Source: CAZEFK01 sp964511405
GTDB taxonomy: Bacteria > Pseudomonadota > Alphaproteobacteria > Elsterales > Elsteraceae
DNA: 10,866 nucleotides
Reading direction: 5' to 3'
Assembly (NCBI GenBank): GCA_964511405.1
Contig: CAZEFK010000230.1
Coordinates: forward strand, 1 to 10,866
Each line of letters starts with the position of its first letter. The stretch's first letter is position 1. Below the pieces are notes generated by a model. That model did not search any database. It was not told where the DNA came from and was given only the letters and a program-made list of their open reading frames with translations. This document shows, piece by piece, positions 1 through 5,875 of the stretch. The position numbers and the translations under genes were made by a program.

Positions 1-1201
1 TGGCGAAGAGGACTGTGAACATCGTCGTCGGGAACCCGAGCGCGCTGTAGATGATGCCCGAGTAGAAGTCGACGTTCGGATAGAGCTTGCGGTCGACGAA
101 GTAGCTGTCCTTGAGCGCCGCCGCCTCGAGCTCCTTCGCGATGTCGAGCAGCGGATCCTTGATCCCGAGCTTGCCGAGCACCTTGTCCGCGGTCTGCTTG
201 ATGATCTTCGCGCGCGGGTCGAAGTTCTTGTAGACGCGGTGGCCGAAGCCCATCAGCCGGAAGCTGTCGTTCTTGTCCTTGGCGCGCTTGATGTATTCCG
301 GGATGCGGTCGCGGCTGCCGATCTCGTGCAGCATGTTCAGCACCGCCTCGTTGGCGCCGCCATGGGCCGGGCCCCACAGCGAGGCGATGCCGGCGGCGAT
401 GCAGGCGAACGGGTTGGCGCCCGAGGAGCCGGCCAGCCGGACCGTGGAGGTCGACGCGTTCTGCTCGTGGTCGGCGTGCAGGATCAGGATGCGGTCCATG
501 GCCCGGGTCAACACCGGGTTGCTCTTCCACGGCTCGCACGGCACCGAGAACATCATGTGCAGGAAATTCTCGGCATAGGACATGCTGTTCTGCGGATAAA
601 CGAACGGCTGCCCGATCGAATACTTGTACGCCATGGCCGCGATCGTCGGCATCTTGGCGATCAGCCGGTGCGAGGCGATCACGCGCTGGCGCGGATCATG
701 GATGTCGGTGGAGTCGTGGTAGAACGCCGACAGCGCCCCGACCACGCCGGTCATCACCGCCATGGGATGGGCGTCGCGTCGGAAGCCGCGGAAGAACTGG
801 CTCAGCTGCTCATGCACCATCGTGTGATAGGTGATGGACTTGGTGAACTCGCCCTTCTCCTTGCGCGACGGCAGTTCGCCGTTGAGCAGGAGATAGCAGA
901 CCTCCATGAAGTCGGACTGCTCAGCCAGCTGGGCAATCGGATAGCCGCGATGGAGCAGGATGCCCTGGTCGCCGTCGATGAAGGTGATGGCGCTCTCGCA
1001 AGAGCCGGTGGCCATGAACCCCGGATCGAAGGTGAACATCCCCAGCTGGTCGTAGAGATGGCGGATGTCGATCACCTTGGGGCCCAGGGTTCCGCCCTGT
1101 ACCGGCATGTCGATCTTCTTGCCGGTGGCGTTGTCGATCAGGGTGACCGTCGCGGTTCCCGCGGCGCCTTCCGAGCCCGGTTTTGCGGCTGCTTCGTTCA
1201 T
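1..1201 (-). CDS. gltA: Citrate synthase (type II, GltA family), 3' end cut by window edge
   Basis: This enzyme condenses acetyl-CoA with oxaloacetate to citrate, the entry step of the TCA cycle, in the cytoplasm. Reading the minus strand from the ATG at 1201 gives 400 uninterrupted residues. All three catalytic residues are in their family motifs: H280 in WGPAHGGANEAV, H321 in GFGHRVYKN and D378 in YPNVDFYSG. They sit a constant 16 residues beyond E. coli H264, H305 and D362. The E. coli enzyme has 427 residues, so roughly 40 C-terminal residues should lie beyond the left edge. The start follows a GAGGGA ribosome-binding site at short spacing (4 bases). The N-terminus carries a slightly long Ala/Gly-rich stretch before the conserved VIDIRHLY segment. 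gltX lies upstream on the same strand, 117 bases away, but gltA appears to have its own promoter in that gap. Confidence 0.97.
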   Translation of the reverse strand, partial: MNEAAAKPGSEGAAGTATVTLIDNATGKKIDMPVQGGTLGPKVIDIRHLYDQLGMFTFDPGFMATGSCESAITFIDGDQGILLHRGYPIAQLAEQSDFMEVCYLLLNGELPSRKEKGEFTKSITYHTMVHEQLSQFFRGFRRDAHPMAVMTGVVGALSAFYHDSTDIHDPRQRVIASHRLIAKMPTIAAMAYKYSIGQPFVYPQNSMSYAENFLHMMFSVPCEPWKSNPVLTRAMDRILILHADHEQNASTSTVRLAGSSGANPFACIAAGIASLWGPAHGGANEAVLNMLHEIGSRDRIPEYIKRAKDKNDSFRLMGFGHRVYKNFDPRAKIIKQTADKVLGKLGIKDPLLDIAKELEAAALKDSYFVDRKLYPNVDFYSGIIYSALGFPTTMFTVLFA

Positions 1202-1244
1202 GTGTCCCTCGTGACAGGCGGCTAGCCGAACGGCTCGCTTGCGT

Positions 1245-1273
1245 ACTCTAGAACCGGAGTCCCACGGAATCAA
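1245..1273 (-). promoter_or_regulatory. Candidate sigma-70 promoter of gltA
   Basis: On the minus strand TTGATT (1273-1268) and TAGAGT (1250-1245) are separated by exactly 17 bases. Each hexamer matches the consensus at 4 of 6 positions. Transcription would begin near 1238 and give a leader of about 37 bases with a small AGCCG/CGGCT inverted repeat (1224-1235). The placement just after the gltX stop fits independent expression of gltA. It is inferred from pattern only. Confidence 0.42.
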
Positions 1274-1318
1274 TTCCACCCCGCCCCGGATCTATGCCGG
1301 ATGACGGAGTGGCGCCGG

Positions 1319-2731
1319 TCATGGCTGGCTCGCGCCCAGCGCATCGGACAGGCGTGCCAGCGCCTCATCCCGGCCCAGGACGGCCAGCACGTCGAAGATC
1401 GGTGGCGATACAGTGCTGCCGCTGACCGCCGCGCGCAGCGGCTGGGCGGCCCCGCCCAGCTTCAGGCCCCGCGCGTCGGCGAAGGCGCGGACCCGCTGCT
1501 CCAACGCCGCCGCCGACCAATCGGTCTGGGTTCCGAGCAGGTCGAGGAGCTCGACCAGCAGGGGCCGCGCCGTCTGGATCGCCTCGCCGGCCTTGGCGTC
1601 GACCGGCAGCGGCCGCGGCGCGGCGTAGAGCAACGCCGCATCGGCCAGCTCCACCAGCGTCTTGGCGCGGGTCTTGAGGCCCGGCATGCCGGCCTCGAGG
1701 CGCGCCTCGGCCGCCGGCGTCGGGACAGCCCCCAACCGGGTCTCGAGATGCGGCCGGACCAGCGCCATCAGGCGCGTGTCGTCGGCCTCGCGGATGTAAT
1801 GGCCGTTCAGGCTCTGCAGCCGGGTCATGTCGAAGCGGGACGGCCCGCGCCCGACGCCATCCAGGTCGAACCAGTCGATGGCCTGGGCGGTCGAGATGAT
1901 CTCGTCGTCGCCATGGCCCCAGCCCAGGCGCAGCAGATAGTTGCGCATTGCCTCGGGCAGGAAGCCCATGTCCCGGTAAGCATCGACCGCCAGCGCGCCG
2001 TGGCGCTTGGACAGCTTGGCGCCATCGGGGCCGTGGATCAGCGGGATATGGGCGAAGCGCGGCGGCTCCCAATCGCAGGCCCGATAGATCTGAACCTGGC
2101 GGAAGGCGTTGGTCAGATGGTCGTCGCCGCGGATCACGTGGGTGATGCCCATGTCGTGATCGTCGACCACCACCGACAGCATGTAAGTCGGCGTGCCGTC
2201 GGCGCGCAGCAGCACCATGTCGTCGAGCTGCTGGTTCTCCACCGTCACGGGGCCCTGGACCAGGTCGTCGACGACCGTGGCGCCGTCGAGCGGCGCGCGC
2301 AGCCGGATGACAAAGGGCGCCCCCGCCGGCGCCTCGGCGGGATCGCGGTCGCGCCAGCGCCCGTCATAGCGCACCGACTTGCCCGCGGCCCGGGCGGCGG
2401 CGCGCATGGCCTCCAGCTCCTCGGGCGTGGCGTAGCAGCGATAGGCGTGGCCGCGCGCCAGCATGTCCAGGGCGACCTCGGCATGACGAGGGGCCCGGGC
2501 GAACTGGAAGATGGCATCACCGTCCCAGTCCAGCCCCAGCCAACGCAGGCCGTCCAGGATGGCGGCGACCGCCGCCTGGGTCGAGCGGGCACGATCGGTG
2601 TCTTCGATGCGCAGCTTGAACTGGCCGCCGTGATGCCGGCTGAACAGCCAGTTGAAGAGGGCCGTGCGGGCGCCGCCGATATGCAGAAAGCCGGTGGGCG
2701 AGGGGGCGAAGCGAGTGACGACGGGGGGCAT
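1319..2731 (-). CDS. gltX: Glutamyl-tRNA synthetase (class I aaRS)
   Basis: This cytoplasmic enzyme attaches glutamate to tRNA-Glu (and to tRNA-Gln if it is a non-discriminating type). The 470-residue product is of normal family length. It opens with the class I signature FAPSPTGFLHIGG, with the HIGH-type motif at residues 17-20. The KMSKS-type motif is KLSKR at 239-243, and the C-terminal third is the helical anticodon-binding region. The reading frame stays open far upstream (to about 3418), but homology begins at MPPVVTRFAP, so the ATG at 2731 is the start; a loose AGGA lies 11 bases before it. In the region where E. coli GluRS binds zinc, C99 is kept, but the positions of the second and last cysteines hold A101 and W126, so a zinc site is unlikely. 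gltA follows 117 bases downstream and comEC diverges upstream. Alphaproteobacteria often carry two GluRS paralogues; which one this is cannot be settled here. Confidence 0.96.
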   Translation of the reverse strand: MPPVVTRFAPSPTGFLHIGGARTALFNWLFSRHHGGQFKLRIEDTDRARSTQAAVAAILDGLRWLGLDWDGDAIFQFARAPRHAEVALDMLARGHAYRCYATPEELEAMRAAARAAGKSVRYDGRWRDRDPAEAPAGAPFVIRLRAPLDGATVVDDLVQGPVTVENQQLDDMVLLRADGTPTYMLSVVVDDHDMGITHVIRGDDHLTNAFRQVQIYRACDWEPPRFAHIPLIHGPDGAKLSKRHGALAVDAYRDMGFLPEAMRNYLLRLGWGHGDDEIISTAQAIDWFDLDGVGRGPSRFDMTRLQSLNGHYIREADDTRLMALVRPHLETRLGAVPTPAAEARLEAGMPGLKTRAKTLVELADAALLYAAPRPLPVDAKAGEAIQTARPLLVELLDLLGTQTDWSAAALEQRVRAFADARGLKLGGAAQPLRAAVSGSTVSPPIFDVLAVLGRDEALARLSDALGASQP

Positions 2732-2748
2732 CGGGCAGAGTGTCCTGA

Positions 2749-2772
2749 GGCGGCGCAGAGGGCGGCGCAGGG
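2749..2772. repeat. 12-bp tandem duplication in gltX leader
   Basis: Two adjacent 12-base units, GGCGGCGCAGAG and GGCGGCGCAGGG, match at 11 of 12 positions just upstream of the gltX start. It is probably a simple slippage duplication in GC-rich leader DNA; no function is apparent. Confidence 0.6.
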
Positions 2773-2850
2773 AAGCGGGCGGCCGGTGTAGCACAGGCAG
2801 CCGTCCCGAACCCAGATCGGCGCGGCGAAGCTGATGGTCAAGCCGGGGGC

Positions 2851-2865
2851 CGGTTGCTACAACCG
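2851..2865. repeat. 15-bp palindrome in the gltX-comEC divergent gap
   Basis: The sequence CGGTTG-CTA-CAACCG is a perfect 6+6 inverted repeat around a 3-base centre. It lies about 30 bases upstream of the comEC start and about 120 bases upstream of gltX. Its symmetry and position suit a dimeric regulator's operator, but I do not recognise the motif. A 6-bp palindrome can also arise by chance in DNA this GC-rich. Confidence 0.35.
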
Positions 2866-2886
2866 TCCGGCGATCAACCCGACGGC

Positions 2887-2890
2887 AGGA
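2887..2890 (+). promoter_or_regulatory. Ribosome-binding site deciding the comEC start
   Basis: AGGA lies 5 bases before the ATG at 2896. The longer alternative begins at a TTG (2854) inside the palindrome and has no comparable site, so the ATG at 2896 is preferred. Confidence 0.55.
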
Positions 2891-2895
2891 CACCG

Positions 2896-5040
2896 ATGGT
2901 CGCCAGCGTCGTCCCGATGCCGGACCAGGCCCTGCTGCGCCGATGGGCGGCGCGGCTGGAGGGCGAGCGGGAGCGCTGGATCCTGTGGCTGCCGGTGGCC
3001 GTGGGCACCGGCATCGGCCTTTATTTCGCCCTGCCGTTCGAACCGTCGCCCTGGCCGCCAACCGGGCTGGCGGTCCTGGCCGCTGCCGCGGCGGCGATTG
3101 CCGGCCGGCTCCCGGCCGCGCGAATGGTGGCGATCGCCGTCGCCGCCCTGGCCCTGGGGCTGGCGGCCGCGGCCTGGCACACCCGGTCCGTCGCCGCGCC
3201 GGCGCTGGCCCAGCGCCTGCCTGCGGCCCGGCTGACCGGACGCGTCGTGGCGCTGACCCGCACGGTGGCCGGTGTCCAGGTCCTGCTCGACCAGGTAGCG
3301 CTGGCGGGTGCGTCCGCCACGGACACGCCAGCGCGCGTCCGCATCGTCGTGCGCGGGACCGGACCACCGCCGGAGCCCGGCGATCGGGTGACCCTGCGGG
3401 CTGCGCTCGAGCCGCCATCGCCGCCGTCGATGCCTGGCGCGCCCGACTTCCAACGCATCTTCTTCTTTCAGCGGATCGGCGCGCTGGGCTATGCCCGCTC
3501 GCCGCTGACCCGCTTGGCGACCGCGCCGACGCCGCTCAGCTGGGAGATCCGGCTGAACCGCGTGCGCGCGCATATCGCGGTTGCGGCGATGGCCGCGCTG
3601 CCGGGTCCGCGCGGCCAGATCGCCGCGGCGATCCTGGCCGGCGACCGCGGCGCCATCGCTCCCGCCCTGGCCGAGGCCATGCGCAATGCCGGCCTGGCCC
3701 ACATCCTGGTGGTCGCCGGCCTGCATATCGGCATGGTGGCCGCCTGCGTCCGCGCCGCGGTGCGCCTGGGCTTCGCCGCGATCCCGTGGCTGGCCCTGCG
3801 CCTGCCGACCAAGAAGATCGCGACCGTCGTCGCCCTGCTGGCGGCGGTGGGCTACGCCGCCCTGGCCGGGTTCACGATCCCGACCCAGCGGGCCTTCGTG
3901 ATGGGGGGCCTGGCGCTGGCGGCGGTCTTGATCGATCGCTGGGCGCTGTCGATGCGCATGCTGGGGGTCGCGGCGCTGGTGATCCTGCTGGCCGCGCCCG
4001 ATCAACTGGTCGGGCCGAGCTTCCAGATGTCGTTCGCGGCCGTGGCAAGCTTGATCGCCGGGTACGAGATCCTGGGACCGAGGCTGTCCCGATGGCGCCG
4101 CGCGGGGGGCTGGGCGCGGGGGCTGGCCGTGCACGGAGCCGGGCTGGCGATCACCTCGGCCTTGGTGACGCTGGGCACGGCGCCCTATTCGGCGTGGGCC
4201 TTCGACCGGATCGCGGTCTATGGCGTGCTCGCCAACCTGATCGCGGTGCCGGTCACGGCCGTGCTGATCCTGCCGGCCGGCTTGCTCGCCGTCCTGCTGA
4301 TGCCGGCCGGTCTGGAGTGGATCGGCCTTGCGCCCATGGGCTGGGGCATCGACCTGGTGTTGTGGTCGGCGACGGTGGCGTCCGGACTGCCCGGTGCCGT
4401 GGTGCCGCTGGCGCATCCGTCGGCCGCCTCGATCCTGGTCGTCACCCTGGGCGGGCTGTGGATCTGCCTGTGGCGCGGTCGCCATCGCTGGCTGGGCGCG
4501 CCGGCGGTCATGATCGGCCTGGTCCTGATGGTGACGGCCCGCCTGCCGGATCTGATCGTGTCGCCGACCGGCAGCATGATGGCCGTGCGGGGACCGGATG
4601 GCCTGCTGCGGCTGTCGCCCCACGCCCCGCGCGCAACCCGCGAGAGCTGGCTGGCGCTGACCGCTGCCGAGCGTGGGCCGGATCTGGCTCCGGATCAGGC
4701 ATCCGCCGACGGCCCGGCGTGCGACGAGGCCGGCTGCGTCCTGCGGCTGCACGGCCGCCTGGTCGCCTTGTCCCGCACGCCCGACGCCATTGCCGACGAC
4801 TGCGCGAAGGCCGACCTGATGATCAGCGTGGTCCCGGTCCGCGGCCGCTGCCGAGCGGTGCGGGTGATCGACCGCTTCACCCTGTGGCGGACCGGCGCCC
4901 AGGCGATCTGGGTCGCGCCCGACGCGATCACCGTCACCACGGTCCGCGATACCCGAGGCATCCGGCCCTGGGCGCCGGCGCCGCATCCGCGCGGGCCTAG
5001 TATTTCCGCAGCAGCGCCACCAGCCGGCCCTGCACCTTGA
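2896..5040 (+). CDS. comEC: ComEC/Rec2 family DNA-uptake channel protein
   Basis: ComEC proteins form the inner-membrane channel that carries single-stranded DNA into the cytoplasm during natural transformation. This 714-residue product has the family order. N-terminal membrane segments lie near residues 28-46, 57-70 and 77-93, followed by a soluble OB-like (DUF4131-type) region around 110-185. The polytopic Competence core comes next, with conserved AGLHIG (274-279), FTIPTQRA (326-333) and PSFQMSFAAV (374-383). The last roughly 160 residues occupy the place of the metallo-beta-lactamase-like domain but contain no HxHxDH and very few histidines, so metal-dependent nuclease activity is unlikely. 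The ATG at 2896 is chosen over a TTG 14 codons upstream because of its ribosome-binding site. The 3' end overlaps convergent lexA by 44 bases. No clear promoter was found. Whether the cell is competent cannot be told from this gene alone. Confidence 0.92.
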   Translation: MVASVVPMPDQALLRRWAARLEGERERWILWLPVAVGTGIGLYFALPFEPSPWPPTGLAVLAAAAAAIAGRLPAARMVAIAVAALALGLAAAAWHTRSVAAPALAQRLPAARLTGRVVALTRTVAGVQVLLDQVALAGASATDTPARVRIVVRGTGPPPEPGDRVTLRAALEPPSPPSMPGAPDFQRIFFFQRIGALGYARSPLTRLATAPTPLSWEIRLNRVRAHIAVAAMAALPGPRGQIAAAILAGDRGAIAPALAEAMRNAGLAHILVVAGLHIGMVAACVRAAVRLGFAAIPWLALRLPTKKIATVVALLAAVGYAALAGFTIPTQRAFVMGGLALAAVLIDRWALSMRMLGVAALVILLAAPDQLVGPSFQMSFAAVASLIAGYEILGPRLSRWRRAGGWARGLAVHGAGLAITSALVTLGTAPYSAWAFDRIAVYGVLANLIAVPVTAVLILPAGLLAVLLMPAGLEWIGLAPMGWGIDLVLWSATVASGLPGAVVPLAHPSAASILVVTLGGLWICLWRGRHRWLGAPAVMIGLVLMVTARLPDLIVSPTGSMMAVRGPDGLLRLSPHAPRATRESWLALTAAERGPDLAPDQASADGPACDEAGCVLRLHGRLVALSRTPDAIADDCAKADLMISVVPVRGRCRAVRVIDRFTLWRTGAQAIWVAPDAITVTTVRDTRGIRPWAPAPHPRGPSISAAAPPAGPAP
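4997..5040. other. Convergent 3' overlap of comEC and lexA
   Basis: The comEC stop (TGA, 5038-5040) lies beyond the lexA stop (TAG on the minus strand, 4997-4999). The two genes therefore share 44 bases tail to tail, with no room for a terminator between them. The shared bases encode the C-terminus of LexA (ending LRKY) and a low-complexity Ala/Pro tail of ComEC. LexA's end is the conserved one, so the ComEC tail is probably the later extension. Confidence 0.85.
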
Positions 5041-5686
5041 TGCGGTCCGGGCCGAAGATGCGGGTCTCGTAGGCCTTGTTGGCCGGCTCAAGCGCGACCG
5101 AGGCGCCCTTGCGGCGCAGGCGCTTGAGCGTGACCTCCTGGTCATCGACCAGAGCGACGACGATGCTGCCGTTCTCCGCGGTCTCGCAGCGCTGGATGAT
5201 CACGATGTCGCCCGACAGGATCCCGGCGTCGATCATCGAGTCGCCCGATACCTCGAGCGCATAATGCTCGCCATGCTGGGCCAGGGAGGCGGGGACGTCG
5301 ACGCTGTTCGACGGATCGCGCAGCGCCTCGATCGGCGTGCCGGCGGCGATGCGCCCATAAAGCGGCAGCGACATCGCCTCGACGCCCTCGTCCGGAACGG
5401 CGCCGGGGAAGGCCGACTTGAAGTCGCCCTGGATCACGTTCGGCGCGAAGGCCGGCCGCTCGAGCGCGGCCTGGTCGGGCAGCCGCAGCACTTCCAGCGC
5501 CCGCGCCCGGTGCGGCAGGCGGCGGATGAAGCCGCGCTCCTCGAGGCCGGAGATCAGCCGATGAATGCCGGATTTCGACTTCAGCCCCAGCGCTTCCTTC
5601 ATTTCGTCGAAGGATGGGCAGACTCCGGTCAAGTTCAGCCGCTGGTGCAGGAACAGGAGCAGCTGATGCTGCTTGCGAGTGAGCAT
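4997..5686 (-). CDS. lexA: LexA, SOS-response repressor and self-cleaving protease
   Basis: LexA represses DNA-damage genes, including its own, until RecA on single-stranded DNA triggers self-cleavage. The 229-residue product has a winged helix-turn-helix DNA-binding domain at about 1-65 (MLTRKQHQLL start, helices around SFDEMKEALGLKSKSGIHR). A linker of about 40 residues follows, longer than in E. coli LexA (202 aa), as is usual in Alphaproteobacteria. The cleavage site is A115-G116 in GRIAAGTP. The catalytic serine is S150 in VSGDSM and the general-base lysine is K188 in VTLKRL; their 37-residue spacing equals that of E. coli S119 and K156. A strong GGAGGAG precedes the ATG. The gene has its own promoter and SOS box and is preceded by moeA on the same strand, 189 bases away. 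Confidence 0.98.
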   Translation of the reverse strand: MLTRKQHQLLLFLHQRLNLTGVCPSFDEMKEALGLKSKSGIHRLISGLEERGFIRRLPHRARALEVLRLPDQAALERPAFAPNVIQGDFKSAFPGAVPDEGVEAMSLPLYGRIAAGTPIEALRDPSNSVDVPASLAQHGEHYALEVSGDSMIDAGILSGDIVIIQRCETAENGSIVVALVDDQEVTLKRLRRKGASVALEPANKAYETRIFGPDRIKVQGRLVALLRKY

Positions 5687-5692
5687 CTCGTA

Positions 5693-5699
5693 CTCCTCC
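5693..5699 (-). promoter_or_regulatory. Strong ribosome-binding site of lexA
   Basis: GGAGGAG on the minus strand sits 6 bases before the lexA ATG. It is the best Shine-Dalgarno match in the window and fixes the start at 5686. Confidence 0.8.
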
Positions 5700-5707
5700 G
5701 CGCCACG

Positions 5708-5731
5708 GCGCCGATTGGGTGTGATCGGCGC
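5708..5731 (-). promoter_or_regulatory. Stem-loop in the lexA 5' leader
   Basis: GCGCCGAT (5708-5715) and ATCGGCGC (5724-5731) form a perfect 8-bp inverted repeat around an 8-base loop. If lexA is transcribed from the promoter at 5764-5792, this hairpin lies in the roughly 70-base leader. It begins about 25 bases downstream of the predicted start of transcription and ends 8 bases before the ribosome-binding site. There is no T-run, so it is not an intrinsic terminator. It could stabilise the mRNA, affect translation, or act as a DNA operator; the role is unknown. Confidence 0.55.
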
Positions 5732-5739
5732 GGGTGCAT

Positions 5740-5754
5740 GAACAAAACCAAAAC
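5740..5754 (-). promoter_or_regulatory. Possible second, degenerate SOS half-site
   Basis: On the minus strand this reads GTTT-N7-GTTC, one base short of the alphaproteobacterial SOS box. It lies just downstream of the predicted lexA transcription start and its centre is 24 bases from the perfect box at 5764-5778. The T-rich sequence makes a chance match plausible. Confidence 0.25.
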
Positions 5755-5763
5755 GCTGGAGGT

Positions 5764-5778
5764 GTTCTATTTTAGTTC
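5764..5778. promoter_or_regulatory. SOS box (LexA operator) at the lexA promoter
   Basis: The plus strand reads GTTC-TATTTTA-GTTC, an exact match to the direct-repeat GTTC-N7-GTTC motif known for LexA in Alphaproteobacteria; the minus strand is GAAC-N7-GAAC. It covers the predicted -10 hexamer and the adjacent spacer of the lexA promoter, so bound LexA would block RNA polymerase. This supports classical autorepression and is a lineage marker. Confidence 0.85.
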
Positions 5779-5792
5779 CGCTTGTGCGTCAA
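5764..5792 (-). promoter_or_regulatory. Sigma-70 promoter of lexA
   Basis: On the minus strand TTGACG (5792-5787, 5 of 6) and TAGAAC (5769-5764, 4 of 6) are 17 bases apart. The -10 hexamer lies inside the SOS box, the expected arrangement for a LexA-repressed promoter. Transcription would start near 5757. Confidence 0.62.
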
Positions 5793-5875
5793 GCCCGGGG
5801 GCGCGAGCCCGCCGCTACCGGGTGCCCGCTATGCGGACAGCCCGCGAGATGTCGTCGTGGTTGCCCGGCCGGCCC

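Noticed and set aside
239..1225. Long open frame of 328 codons on the plus strand opposite gltA
   Set aside because: It is antisense to citrate synthase, rich in Arg, Gly, His and Ala with no recognisable domain, as expected from GC-rich third-position bias on the other strand.
1301..2791. Open frame of 496 codons opposite gltX
   Set aside because: Low-complexity composition and complete overlap with a well-supported tRNA synthetase gene; it is a shadow of GC-rich codon use.
2732..2895. Promoter for gltX with TTGACC as -35 in the divergent gap
   Set aside because: At 17 bases the matching hexamer is GATCTG, which agrees with the -10 consensus at only 2 of 6 positions; too weak to call.
2732..3418. 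Upstream extension of the gltX frame by about 229 codons
   Set aside because: It runs antisense through comEC, is rich in Arg and Pro, and GluRS homology begins at MPPVVTRFAP.
2857..5145. Open frame of 762 codons opposite comEC
   Set aside because: Compositionally biased Arg, Gln, Gly and His sequence with no domain; comEC on the other strand has clear motifs and membrane helices.
5793..5875. Intrinsic terminator behind moeA
   Set aside because: Short GC symmetries such as GGCCGGCC are present, but there is no stem followed by a T-run on the minus strand.
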